9,572 bases of DNA from Candidatus Geohydrothermomicrobium daggyaiense (GCA_015711695.1 JACVIW010000074.1:1-9572), one strand, 5' to 3'. Shown: positions 1 through 6,816, counted from the first letter of the stretch. The notes: generated from the letters alone by a model not told the origin. Translations and numbers: made by a program.

Positions 1-1
1 T

Positions 2-424
2 GGCATGAGCGACCGGCTCGGGCCGATAACGCTTGGCCACAAACACGAGCAGGTATTTTTAGGTCGGGATTTTGTCGCAGAGCCCAATTATTCTGATGAA
101 GTCGCCTATCAAATAGACCAGGAAGTTCGCATGCTCATAGAAGAGGCGCACGGGAGGGCTCGAAAGATACTGTTAGAAGAGCGCAAGAGGCTTGACGTCA
201 TAGCCAGAATACTCATAGATAAGGAAACTGTAGATAAGGACGAACTTGTCGCGCTTCTCGAGAATGACCCTGATGAGATCTTGAGGAATTTCGAAGAAGA
301 GAAGGAAGCGCGCAAATTTGAGGTTCCTGCGGACGTTGAGAAAGAAAAAGAGACCAGGCGGTTGAGAAGCAGAAGGACTCCCAGGCCTTCTCCTTCCCCG
401 AAACCGGAGATACAACCGGAATAG
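2..424 (+). CDS. ftsH: ATP-dependent zinc metalloprotease FtsH, C-terminal fragment (5' end outside window)
   Basis: This is the end of the membrane-anchored AAA+ protease FtsH, which degrades misassembled membrane proteins and short-lived regulators. The reading frame is open to the left edge, starting Gly-Met-Ser-Asp-Arg-Leu-Gly, so the ATG at 5 is an internal Met and the true start lies upstream. What remains is the last part of the M41 peptidase domain: the GMSDRLGPITLG segment, then LGRDF and the helix SDEVAYQIDQEVRMLIEEAH, which are typical FtsH landmarks. The HEXXH zinc site and the AAA module are not in the window. The tail after about residue 115 of the fragment is Arg-, Pro- and Ser-rich and probably disordered, as is common for FtsH C-termini. 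It lies 319 bases before folE; ftsH beside folate genes is a recurring arrangement in Gram-positive bacteria. Identification is firm. Confidence 0.95.
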   Translation, partial: GMSDRLGPITLGHKHEQVFLGRDFVAEPNYSDEVAYQIDQEVRMLIEEAHGRARKILLEERKRLDVIARILIDKETVDKDELVALLENDPDEILRNFEEEKEARKFEVPADVEKEKETRRLRSRRTPRPSPSPKPEIQPE

Positions 425-557
425 AACATAAGATGATGCGCCGCGGCCTGTTTCTTCAGCCTGCAACAGCGATCATGAGAATCCCGTTCATATAATCTTT
501 CCAAAATGGCGACATTCTCAAAGAATATCTTCAGGGGGATTTTCGTGTGAATTGTGG

Positions 558-580
558 GGTTTACATGGAAAGGTTTACAT
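558..580 (+). repeat. Tandem direct repeat GGTTTACAT, two copies 14 bases apart
   Basis: The nonamer GGTTTACAT occurs exactly at 558-566 and again at 572-580, with 5 bases between the copies. Two identical 9-mers this close together in a promoter-proximal region could be half-sites for a DNA-binding regulator, although a 14-base period is not a whole number of helical turns. The repeat is directly visible; the role is inference. Confidence 0.4.
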
Positions 581-657
581 CTGCCTTCAGTCTGATGGAA
601 GACCTAAATAATACCTAATTGGTTTTGCCATCGTTCGAGGCATGTTGCACGGTTTGC

Positions 658-700
658 CGAATCTCGGTAACCTAAATCGGTGGTTTTGATACCGTATTCG
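658..700 (+). promoter_or_regulatory. Possible stem-loop in the folE leader
   Basis: Arms CGAAT (658-662) and CGGTA (665-669) are complementary to TACCG (690-694) and ATTCG (696-700). They give a 10-bp stem interrupted by a 2x1 internal loop, with a 20-base apical loop. A further ACC/GGT pairing (670-672 with 682-684) is possible inside. No T-run follows, so it does not look like an intrinsic terminator. It ends 43 bases before the folE start and may be a leader RNA structure. Its function is unknown, and chance folding is not excluded. Confidence 0.3.
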
Positions 701-743
701 TGTTTCTGATTTTGCTGTCTTAGTTTTTGAGAAAGGAAATAAT

Positions 744-1313
744 GTGGACAGGGAAAGAATTGAAACCGCTGTGAGAATGATTCTCGAAGGAATCGGCGAA
801 GACCCCGACAGAGAGGGATTAAGAAATACTCCGGCAAGGGTCGCCTCAATGTATGAGGAGATATTCCGGGGCATCGGGGAGGACCCCACTTCCGTGCTTC
901 AGGCCCAATTCGCCGAGGAACACGAGGAGATGATAATCGTAAAGGATATTCCCCTTTACTCCGTTTGTGAGCATCATATGATGCCTTTTATCGGAAGAGC
1001 GCATGTTGCCTATGTTCCGGGTAAAAGTGGACAGATAACCGGAATCAGTAAGCTCGCAAGGGTCGTAGACATTCTTTCCAAACGGCTTCAGGTTCAGGAG
1101 AGGCTTACTACCGAAATAGCAGACACGCTAATGGCGGGACTTGACGCACTGGGCGTGCTTGTTGTCATCGAGGCGGAGCACCTGTGTATGTCGATGCGAG
1201 GCGTTAAGAAGCCAGGCGCTATAACGGTAACTTCCGCGGTAAGAGGTATCTTCTATACCAGTCCCGCGAGCAGGGCTGAAGCGATGGCTCTTATAAGGAA
1301 CGGAAAGGTGTAG
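744..1313 (+). CDS. folE: GTP cyclohydrolase I (type IA)
   Basis: This cytoplasmic zinc enzyme converts GTP to 7,8-dihydroneopterin triphosphate and formate, the committed step of folate synthesis. The 189-residue product is close to the usual length of short bacterial FolE proteins. Visible hallmarks are the N-terminal [16 protein letters not shown] segment (about residues 18-33), the zinc/catalytic motif CEHHMMPF with Cys75, His77 and His78, the stretch [14 protein letters not shown], and EHLCMSMRG with the other zinc ligand Cys148. The combination marks it as the zinc-dependent FolE rather than FolE2. The start is GTG at 744, chosen because AAAGGAAA at 732-739 is well placed as a ribosome-binding site and the protein begins like other family members. 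It is the first gene of the folate block, 85 bases ahead of the preferred folP start. The enzyme normally assembles as a decamer. Confidence 0.96.
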   Translation: MDRERIETAVRMILEGIGEDPDREGLRNTPARVASMYEEIFRGIGEDPTSVLQAQFAEEHEEMIIVKDIPLYSVCEHHMMPFIGRAHVAYVPGKSGQITGISKLARVVDILSKRLQVQERLTTEIADTLMAGLDALGVLVVIEAEHLCMSMRGVKKPGAITVTSAVRGIFYTSPASRAEAMALIRNGKV

Positions 1314-1365
1314 ACTTTTCGCTCAAAAAGGCTTTCATTTATTGTAAGCGGTCCTAATCCGTTTT

Positions 1366-1387
1366 CACCTCCGGGACAATAAGGTGG
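1366..1387 (+). promoter_or_regulatory. folP Shine-Dalgarno AAGGTGG with a possible sequestering hairpin
   Basis: AAGGTGG at 1381-1387 is the best ribosome-binding site before folP and points to the ATG at 1399. The upstream CACCT at 1366-1370 is complementary to AGGTG at 1382-1386, with an 11-base loop, and could mask the site. A competing inverted repeat, TTATTGT (1339-1345) with ACAATAA (1376-1382), shares base 1382, so the two pairings exclude each other in part. The complementarity is seen directly; a regulatory switch is inference from short stems. Confidence 0.3.
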
Positions 1388-1398
1388 TTTTATCTGAT

Positions 1399-2640
1399 AT
1401 GGAAATGAAGAACAGGTTCTCAATAAGACTTTTGAGAGTATTAAATCAGTCTGACGCGCGTGAAATTCTCAAACGGCTTGGCGTTGATGCTGCTGGCGTA
1501 AAAATAATGAGCCCGAAAATGCAGCATGCGGTCCTTCACGTTGGCGGTATCCAGGCGCGGGCTGCGCATATTGTAAAGCAGGTCATGCTTTCAAAAGGTG
1601 GAGAATGCGCAACGCCCAGGGAGATTTTCTTCAAGAGCGAAGAGCCCGTTGATGTGGTTATGATGGGAACGGTGAAACAGCTTAGGGCTGCCGTGAAAAG
1701 CCTCGCCTCGCAGCCGTTTGGTCTTGCCAGGCTTGCTGAGGAACTAAGGCAATTTCTCTCTCGTGAGTATCCTGAGGAGCATACCGTACGCGAGGTAAAC
1801 CTTGGTTCTCACAAGATCAAATTCGGTTCTCGAACACTCATTATGGGAGTGTTGAACGTGACACCGGATTCTTTTTCTGACGGGGGGATGTATCTCGACC
1901 GTGAAAAAGCACTTAAAAGAGTTTATGAGCTCGTGGAAGAGGGAGCTGACATTATTGATATTGGAGGTGAATCGACTCGACCCGGAGCTGATCCCGTTTC
2001 TTTAGAAGAGGAGATTGAAAGAACTATTCCCATTATTGAGCACGTCGCTTCCAGAATAGGGGTTCCCATTTCCATAGATACTTATAAATCTGAGGTAGCG
2101 AAGAAAGCTCTCGATGCAGGAGCCACTATCGTGAACGATATAAGCGGTTTACGATTCGACCCGGAGATGGCTTCACTTCTGGCTCGCTATAAAGCGATGG
2201 TGATTATCATGCATATGAAAGGCACTCCAAGGGACATGCAAAAGGATCCAAGGTATGATGACGTGGTCAAGGAAATATACTCCTTCCTTGAAGAGCGAGC
2301 CAGGTTTGCAATAGATAGTGGAGTGCCGGATGACAGAATTGTGATTGACCCTGGTATCGGGTTCGGGAAGACGGTTGACCACAATCTCGAAATTATGCGA
2401 AAACTTGAAGAATTCAAGAGCCTGGGTTTCCCGCTGCTCGTGGGGACATCCAGAAAGAGCTTCATAGGAGCGGTACTTGACGCCAGCGTGGACGAAAGAA
2501 TTTTCGGTACCGCTGCTACCGTTTCTTTTGCGGTCGAAAAAGGCGCTGACGTCGTAAGGGTCCATGATGTTAAAGAGATGCTTCAGGTCATTCGCATGAC
2601 TGAAGCGATGAAAGAAGGGCGACAGCCTCTGGGGAAATAA
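1399..2640 (+). CDS. folP: Dihydropteroate synthase with N-terminal extension
   Basis: This enzyme condenses 6-hydroxymethyl-7,8-dihydropterin pyrophosphate with p-aminobenzoate to give dihydropteroate, the sulfonamide target. The C-terminal part is a complete TIM-barrel DHPS: MGVLNVTPDSF at residues 149-159, DIGGESTRPGA at 187-197, IDTYK and NDISG segments, DPGIGFGK, GTSRKS at 349-354 with the pterin-binding Lys353, and RVH at 387-389. A typical DHPS is about 270-290 residues; this one is 413. The first 145 or so residues form a separate region, with the stretches SPKMQHAVLH and MGTVKQLRAAVKSL and then QPFGLARLA. I recall similar extensions on FolP of some anaerobic bacteria, with no assigned function. 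The frame is also open from a GTG at 1384, but the ATG at 1399 is preferred because AAGGTGG lies 11 bases upstream of it. folB follows after 9 bases. Confidence 0.95.
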   Translation: MEMKNRFSIRLLRVLNQSDAREILKRLGVDAAGVKIMSPKMQHAVLHVGGIQARAAHIVKQVMLSKGGECATPREIFFKSEEPVDVVMMGTVKQLRAAVKSLASQPFGLARLAEELRQFLSREYPEEHTVREVNLGSHKIKFGSRTLIMGVLNVTPDSFSDGGMYLDREKALKRVYELVEEGADIIDIGGESTRPGADPVSLEEEIERTIPIIEHVASRIGVPISIDTYKSEVAKKALDAGATIVNDISGLRFDPEMASLLARYKAMVIIMHMKGTPRDMQKDPRYDDVVKEIYSFLEERARFAIDSGVPDDRIVIDPGIGFGKTVDHNLEIMRKLEEFKSLGFPLLVGTSRKSFIGAVLDASVDERIFGTAATVSFAVEKGADVVRVHDVKEMLQVIRMTEAMKEGRQPLGK

Positions 2641-2649
2641 GGGAAGACG

Positions 2650-3030
2650 ATGGACCAGGGTGAGATATTTATTGAGGGTATAAGGGTGTATGCCCATCAT
2701 GGCGTGTTTCCTGAGGAAAAAAAGAAAGGGCAGGATTTTTTAATAGATATCAGATTAGAGGCTGACCTCGAGAAAGCTTCTCTTTCGGACAGCATAGATG
2801 ACACGGTGGACTACGCCGCCGTTGCACGCTCTGTTGCCGAGGTTGCCACGTCCCACTCCTTTAACTTACTCGAGTCTCTTTGCCGGGCAATCGCAGACCG
2901 AATTCTAAGCGATGAGAAAGTATTTTCGGTAGAGGTCACTGTCAGGAAACCTGACGCTTATCTCGGGGTCGAGGCAAGCGGCGCTGGTGTTGTACTCAGG
3001 CGGAGCATTGGCAGAAAAAAGAGAGATTAA
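2650..3030 (+). CDS. folB: Dihydroneopterin aldolase
   Basis: FolB cleaves 7,8-dihydroneopterin to 6-hydroxymethyl-7,8-dihydropterin and glycolaldehyde in the cytoplasm. The 126-residue length is normal. The opening EGIRVYAHHGVFPEEKKKGQ contains the conserved active-site Glu22. DDTVDYAAV carries Tyr55, NLLESL carries the pterin-binding Glu75, and VTVRKP carries the catalytic Lys100. These positions match the usual family pattern closely. The ATG at 2650 starts 9 bases after the folP stop, with AAGGGA overlapping the folP end as ribosome-binding site, so the two genes are surely co-transcribed. The last 44 bases overlap the longest folK frame. A separate phosphatase is needed to make the substrate from the FolE product, and none is seen here. 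Confidence 0.95.
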   Translation: MDQGEIFIEGIRVYAHHGVFPEEKKKGQDFLIDIRLEADLEKASLSDSIDDTVDYAAVARSVAEVATSHSFNLLESLCRAIADRILSDEKVFSVEVTVRKPDAYLGVEASGAGVVLRRSIGRKKRD

Positions 3031-3523
3031 AAGAGTTTACCTCGGATTGGGTTCAAATCTTGGTGACCGGGTTGAGAACCTGAGGTCTTGCATAAGAATC
3101 CTTACGAGTTGCAAGAGCGTGAGACTTTCGGAAGTATCAGGCGTGTATCAGACCGATCCAGTAGGATACAAACGCCAGCCACAATTTCTGAACGCGGTGG
3201 TTCGCATAGAAACCGCGCTCACCCCCAAGGATCTTCTTTCACTTGTTCAAAAAATAGAGAAAACTCTAGGGAGAAAGAGAACTATCCGGTGGGGACCGAG
3301 AACTATTGACGTGGACATACTTCTCTATGGCGGCGAAGAGATTGATGAGCCAGGGCTTATGATCCCGCACCCTCGCATATATGATCGCCGCTTTGTCCTG
3401 TTGCCCCTGAAAGAGATCGATCCGGATCTTACGTTCCCTGACGGAAGACATATAGACGAAGTACTTGATGCGCTGGGTAAGCAGCAATTTGTAGAGAGGC
3501 TGGATGGCTTGTCTTTGGTTTGA
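2987..3523 (+). CDS. folK: 2-amino-4-hydroxy-6-hydroxymethyldihydropteridine pyrophosphokinase (HPPK)
   Basis: FolK transfers pyrophosphate from ATP to 6-hydroxymethyl-7,8-dihydropterin and so supplies the FolP substrate. Hallmarks are VYLGLGSNLGDR near the N-terminus (residues 17-28), VYQTDPVGYKRQPQFLNAVV in the pterin-binding region, and GPRTIDVDILLYG with the two magnesium-binding aspartates Asp108 and Asp110, then IPHPR. The C-terminal part is ordinary. The start is uncertain: no ATG precedes the YLGLGSN motif. GTG at 2987 gives 178 residues and a 44-base overlap with folB. TTG at 3008 gives a product nearer the usual N-terminus, but its GGAG lies only 2 bases away. In either case translation is probably coupled to folB. 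Confidence 0.94.
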   Translation: MLYSGGALAEKREIKRVYLGLGSNLGDRVENLRSCIRILTSCKSVRLSEVSGVYQTDPVGYKRQPQFLNAVVRIETALTPKDLLSLVQKIEKTLGRKRTIRWGPRTIDVDILLYGGEEIDEPGLMIPHPRIYDRRFVLLPLKEIDPDLTFPDGRHIDEVLDALGKQQFVERLDGLSLV

Positions 3524-3566
3524 AGGTCGGCTCTTGCCGTTCATGCATTGAAACGGAGGGATAAAA

Positions 3567-4439
3567 GTGTTTATGGAGCGCTTTTCCATAGTTGGCGCGG
3601 GCAAGGTTGGGACAGGGATCGGGATTGCGTTGAAAGAGGCAGGTTTGAAGCTGGTTAGTATTTACGATGTTGACCCGGGCGCTTCGGAAAACGCAGCTGC
3701 TTTGTTGAACGTGGAAGTTGCGAGCTCCCCTGTGGGTGCTGCTATAGGGGCGGACGCTATTTTTATCACAACTCCGGATGACAGAATTGAAGAGGTGTGC
3801 AGGGAAATAGCAGATTCGGGAATCGACATTGTTGATAAAATTCTCATTCATATGAGCGGAGCTCTATCATTGGATGTTTTGCAAACCGCAGCGCTCAAGG
3901 GCGCGAGGACCATCTGCCTTCACCCTATTCAAACTTTTGCTGATATAGAAGCCGCATCAAAATTATTAAAAGGCTCTTTTTTCGGTATAACTGCCGCTGA
4001 TGACGCTTCGAAGAGCTGGGCGCGGGAATTTGTCGAGAAAATTGGGGGAAAGTGCTTGGACATAAAGAACGAGGACAGGGTTCTTTATCATCTTGCCGCG
4101 GTGATTGCTTCCAACTTTCTTGTGATGATTGAACATGCCGCGGTGAGCGTTTTTGAAAGCATCGCTGTGAAAAAAGACGAAGCGCTGGAAGCACTTATAC
4201 CTCTGATTCGTCAAACAGTGGATAATATTGAAAGGTTCGGAGTTTCAAAAGCACTTACCGGTCCGCTTGCCAGGGGGGATGCTGGAACAATAAAGGCCCA
4301 TTTAACGTCGCTTGAACTCGAGCCGGAACTTAAGTCCCTATACAGGGTAGTCTGCGGGTGGGGATTGAGGATTGTGAAAGAAAGGGGCGACCTCGACGAA
4401 GTCGCGATCGATGAAATCAGTAGTCTTCTAAGCGGGTGA
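3567..4439 (+). CDS. Rossmann-fold and DUF2520 domain protein, putative ketopantoate reductase-like dehydrogenase
   Basis: The 290-residue product has two parts. The N-terminal half is a Rossmann nucleotide-binding fold: a strand followed by GAGKVG at residues 10-15 and a second strand ending in IYDVD, with acidic Asp34 hinting at NAD(H) rather than NADP(H). It continues through ITTPDDRI and IHMSGALS to CLHPIQTFAD around residues 117-126. The C-terminal half (from about residue 165) is mostly helical, with YHLAAVIASNFLV and LTGPLARGD, typical of DUF2520 proteins. The start is GTG at 3567, because GGAGG at 3555-3559 is perfectly spaced for it. The gene sits between folK and panC, and no panE is visible. 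I recall PanG, an alternative ketopantoate reductase, as a related type of enzyme. Ketopantoate reduction is therefore a reasonable but unproven role; another 2-hydroxyacid or imine dehydrogenase function is possible. Confidence 0.85.
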   Translation: MFMERFSIVGAGKVGTGIGIALKEAGLKLVSIYDVDPGASENAAALLNVEVASSPVGAAIGADAIFITTPDDRIEEVCREIADSGIDIVDKILIHMSGALSLDVLQTAALKGARTICLHPIQTFADIEAASKLLKGSFFGITAADDASKSWAREFVEKIGGKCLDIKNEDRVLYHLAAVIASNFLVMIEHAAVSVFESIAVKKDEALEALIPLIRQTVDNIERFGVSKALTGPLARGDAGTIKAHLTSLELEPELKSLYRVVCGWGLRIVKERGDLDEVAIDEISSLLSG

Positions 4440-4564
4440 TCTGGCCTCACCTGCTTATTTAAAACCTTCGGGAAGAAACGTGACAGAATGAAGCTTTTGT
4501 TTTAACCAGGCATAAATATCAATACAATTGCTGTTTTCACAATCTTATGCGAGGTGAGATAAAT

Positions 4565-5419
4565 ATGGGAATCGAGGTTATCAAAAATCCCGAGACTATG
4601 AGGGAGAAAATACAGAGGGCAAGGAGTGAGAAACACCTGATCGGGCTTGTGCCTACCATGGGGTTTTTTCATGAAGGACATCTCGAATTGATGCGCCGCG
4701 CGCGTGAGGATTGTGACGTTGTTGTTGTCTCACTGTTTGTTAACCCTACCCAGTTTGGGGTCGGGGAAGACTTTGATGATTATCCTCGAGACTTCGAGCG
4801 CGACAGGGTTTTGGCAGAAAAAGAAGGCGTTGATTATCTCTTTGCCCCCGATGTGAGTGATATGTACCCTGAGGGTTTCTCAACTTATGTAGAGGTTAAG
4901 GGTCTTTCAGAGGTTATGTGCGGTATTGCGCGTCCCGGACACTTCAGAGGGGTCGCCACTGTTGTTACCAAGCTCTTCAACATAATTCCGGCGCACAAAG
5001 CGTACTTCGGGCAGAAAGACGCTCAGCAGCTTGCGATAATTAGAAGGATGGTTACTGACTTGAATATACCGGTTGAAATCGTGAGTGTTCCCACGGTTAG
5101 AGAATCAGACGGCCTCGCTATGAGTAGCAGAAACATTTACCTGGATTCCGAAGAGCGCAAAGCCGCAACTGTTTTATATAGGGCTTTGAAAAGAGCGGCT
5201 GAAATGATTGATGCTGGCGAAAGAGATGCCTCTGTTTTGAAAGAAAAGATGAAAGAGTTAGTAAGCACAGAACCCCTGGTATCGCTTGAGTATATTGAAA
5301 TCTGTGATAATATCTATTTGAAGCCCCTTCAGGAGCTTTCCGGCGAACTTCTTGTCGCTATCGCTGCCAGAGTTGGCAGGGCTAGACTTATCGATAACAT
5401 GTTGTTTGATTTGGGTTGA
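4565..5419 (+). CDS. panC: Pantoate--beta-alanine ligase (pantothenate synthetase)
   Basis: PanC joins pantoate and beta-alanine to pantothenate, using ATP through a pantoyl-adenylate intermediate, in the cytoplasm. The protein shows the nucleotidyltransferase HIGH-type motif PTMGFFHEGH at residues 30-39, VSLFVNPTQFG and DDYPRD for substrate binding, GHFRGVATVVTKLFN, FGQKDAQQ with Lys151 and Asp152, and MSSRN at 186-190. Its 284-residue length is standard. The frame opens at an ATG at 4547, but the ATG at 4565 is chosen because GAGGTGA at 4551-4557 precedes it by 7 bases and lies inside the longer version. panD follows after 6 bases and provides beta-alanine. A CTCACCT at 4446-4452 is complementary to the ribosome-binding site. 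Confidence 0.96.
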   Translation: MGIEVIKNPETMREKIQRARSEKHLIGLVPTMGFFHEGHLELMRRAREDCDVVVVSLFVNPTQFGVGEDFDDYPRDFERDRVLAEKEGVDYLFAPDVSDMYPEGFSTYVEVKGLSEVMCGIARPGHFRGVATVVTKLFNIIPAHKAYFGQKDAQQLAIIRRMVTDLNIPVEIVSVPTVRESDGLAMSSRNIYLDSEERKAATVLYRALKRAAEMIDAGERDASVLKEKMKELVSTEPLVSLEYIEICDNIYLKPLQELSGELLVAIAARVGRARLIDNMLFDLG

Positions 5420-5425
5420 ATAGCG

Positions 5426-5818
5426 ATGGGCGAAACTTATAGATTTGTTTTAAAAAGCAAAATACATAGAGCAACCGTTACCGATTCCGACATACATTAC
5501 ACCGGAAGCATCACCATAGACAAAAGGCTCATGGACCTTGCTGATATAGCGCCTTATGAGCAAGTCCACGTTTGGGATCTCGATAATGGCAACAGATTGA
5601 CCACGTATGTGATAGCGGGGGAATACGGTTCCGGTGAAATATGCATGAATGGCGCAGCCGCCCGCCTCATTCACACGGGGGACAGGGTTATTATTGCGTC
5701 ATTTGCGTCTGTTCCAGAATCAATTATCCATGACTATAAGCCAAAAATAGTTTTTGTTGATGATGCCAACAATCCTGAAATGATTGAAGACCACCTTACC
5801 CTCGATGACACTTGCTGA
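5426..5818 (+). CDS. panD: Aspartate 1-decarboxylase, pyruvoyl-dependent precursor
   Basis: PanD decarboxylates L-aspartate to beta-alanine, the second substrate of PanC. It is made as a proenzyme that cleaves itself to form a pyruvoyl cofactor. The cleavage site is visible as YTGSITID, with scission expected between Gly27 and Ser28. Other conserved features are Lys10 in the [10 protein letters not shown] start, Arg57 and Tyr61 in NRLTTYVI, and [12 protein letters not shown] in the centre. The 130-residue length is typical. The ATG at 5426 lies 6 bases after the panC stop and has no strong ribosome-binding site, so translation is probably coupled to panC. All residues needed for processing appear to be present. 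Confidence 0.96.
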   Translation: MGETYRFVLKSKIHRATVTDSDIHYTGSITIDKRLMDLADIAPYEQVHVWDLDNGNRLTTYVIAGEYGSGEICMNGAAARLIHTGDRVIIASFASVPESIIHDYKPKIVFVDDANNPEMIEDHLTLDDTC

Positions 5819-5856
5819 CCGCTGAATACCCGCCATTATTTTTCGGAGTGAGATCC

Positions 5857-6816
5857 ATGACGAATAGTAATTTAAAAATCGGTCAAGTTGACTTGATTGA
5901 CGATGAGATTGCAGAAGAGTCTATCGCTGAGGAGATAGAAAGAATCAAGCTTGAGCGCGGTGCTTTAATTCTTGCCCACAACTACCAGCCTCCAATCATA
6001 CAGGAGATTGCCGACTATGTAGGTGATTCTCTCGGTCTTGCCAGAAAGGCTGCGCAGACAGACGCGCGGGTTGTTGTATTCTGTGGCGTTCATTTTATGG
6101 CGGAGACCGCTTACATTCTTTCTCCGGATAAGATAGTGCTCCTTCCCGAGCCGGAGGCAGGTTGCCCTCTGGCTGATATGGCGGATCCGGAGTCTGTTCT
6201 AAAACTAAAAGAAGAAAATCCTGATGCTCTCGTCGTATCTTATGTGAACACAACCGCAAGTGTAAAAGCGGTTAGTGACTACTGTTGCACTTCGGCGAAC
6301 GCGGCTAAAATTGTGTCTGCGGTTGCCAGCAGAAAAGTTGTTTTTGTTCCAGACAGAAACCTTGCTTCATATGTTTCGAGCGTAGTAGAAAAGGAGATAA
6401 TTCCTTTTCCCGGTTTTTGCCCCGTTCATGAGGGAATTTTAACGGCTCAGATAGAGCAGGTTCTCCAGGAGCATCCTTCCGCAGAAGTGATAGCCCATCC
6501 CGAGTGCAGGAAAGAAGTTATAAGTATGGCTCATTACGTTAGAAGCACTTCCGGGATGATTGACGCTGCACTTTCATCGAAAGCAAATGAGTTTGTTGTA
6601 GCGACCGAAGAGGGCATGTTATACCCGCTTGAAAAGAACGTTCACGGCAAAAGATTCTTTCCTCCTGCCGGTGAGCATATCTGCGCGGACATGAAAAAGA
6701 TAACGCTTACAAAAGTTCTTAAATCGCTTCAAACACTTGAGCCAAGAATCGTTGTTCCTGACGAAACAAGGATAAAAGCCCTCAGGGCTGTTGAAAGGAT
6801 GCTTGAGCTCGGATGA
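5857..6816 (+). CDS. nadA: Quinolinate synthase A
   Basis: NadA is a [4Fe-4S] enzyme that condenses iminoaspartate with dihydroxyacetone phosphate to quinolinate. In the 319-residue product I see AHNYQPPIIQEIADYVGDSL (residues 40-59), FCGVHFMAETA, GCPLADM with Cys103, YVNTTA, CTSANA, PDRNLA, GFCPVHE with Cys188, HPECRKEV, STSGMI and HICADMKK with Cys276. The spacing of Cys103, Cys188 and Cys276 fits the three cluster ligands of this family. The frame extends upstream to a TTG at 5812, overlapping panD, but the ATG at 5857 is preferred because GGAGTGAG at 5845-5852 is a good ribosome-binding site. It shares a 4-base ATGA overlap with nadB, its metabolic partner. The oxygen-sensitive cluster fits an anaerobic lifestyle but does not prove it. 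Confidence 0.96.
   Translation: MTNSNLKIGQVDLIDDEIAEESIAEEIERIKLERGALILAHNYQPPIIQEIADYVGDSLGLARKAAQTDARVVVFCGVHFMAETAYILSPDKIVLLPEPEAGCPLADMADPESVLKLKEENPDALVVSYVNTTASVKAVSDYCCTSANAAKIVSAVASRKVVFVPDRNLASYVSSVVEKEIIPFPGFCPVHEGILTAQIEQVLQEHPSAEVIAHPECRKEVISMAHYVRSTSGMIDAALSSKANEFVVATEEGMLYPLEKNVHGKRFFPPAGEHICADMKKITLTKVLKSLQTLEPRIVVPDETRIKALRAVERMLELG

Larger units (their letters stand above)
425..743 (+). other. Non-coding leader between ftsH and folE
   Basis: I see no convincing gene in these 319 bases; the open frames on the opposite strand run into ftsH or folE and look like shadows. The stretch contains a perfect TATAAT at 491-496 with no good -35 element at the usual distance. It also has a small hairpin ATTCT-CAA-AGAAT at 514-526, a GGTTTACAT direct repeat at 558-580, two CCTAAAT...TGGTTTTG motifs (603-627 and 671-688) and a longer stem-loop at 658-700. 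It does not match the folate (THF) riboswitch consensus as I remember it. It most likely holds the end of the ftsH transcript and the promoter and leader of the folate operon, but neither boundary can be placed confidently. Confidence 0.6.

Noticed and set aside
491..496. Perfect TATAAT as a folE promoter -10 box
   Set aside because: No recognisable -35 sequence lies about 17 bases upstream and there is no extended -10 TGn, so a promoter call is not supported. It is mentioned only in the leader description.
425..743. Folate (THF) riboswitch or preQ1 riboswitch upstream of folE
   Set aside because: None of the conserved core segments of these classes as I remember them could be found in the leader.
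2173..2700. Long open frame on the - strand across the end of folP
   Set aside because: It lies opposite a strongly conserved dihydropteroate synthase and has no recognisable protein family pattern, so it is a shadow of folP.
3528..3539. Hairpin CGGC-TCTT-GCCG after folK as a terminator
   Set aside because: The stem is only 4 bp and is followed by TTCATGC rather than a T-run, so it is unlikely to end transcription.
4497..4528. Promoter before panC (TTGTTT ... TACAAT)
   Set aside because: The 20-base spacing between the boxes is too long and the -35 match is partial. An internal promoter remains possible but is not shown.
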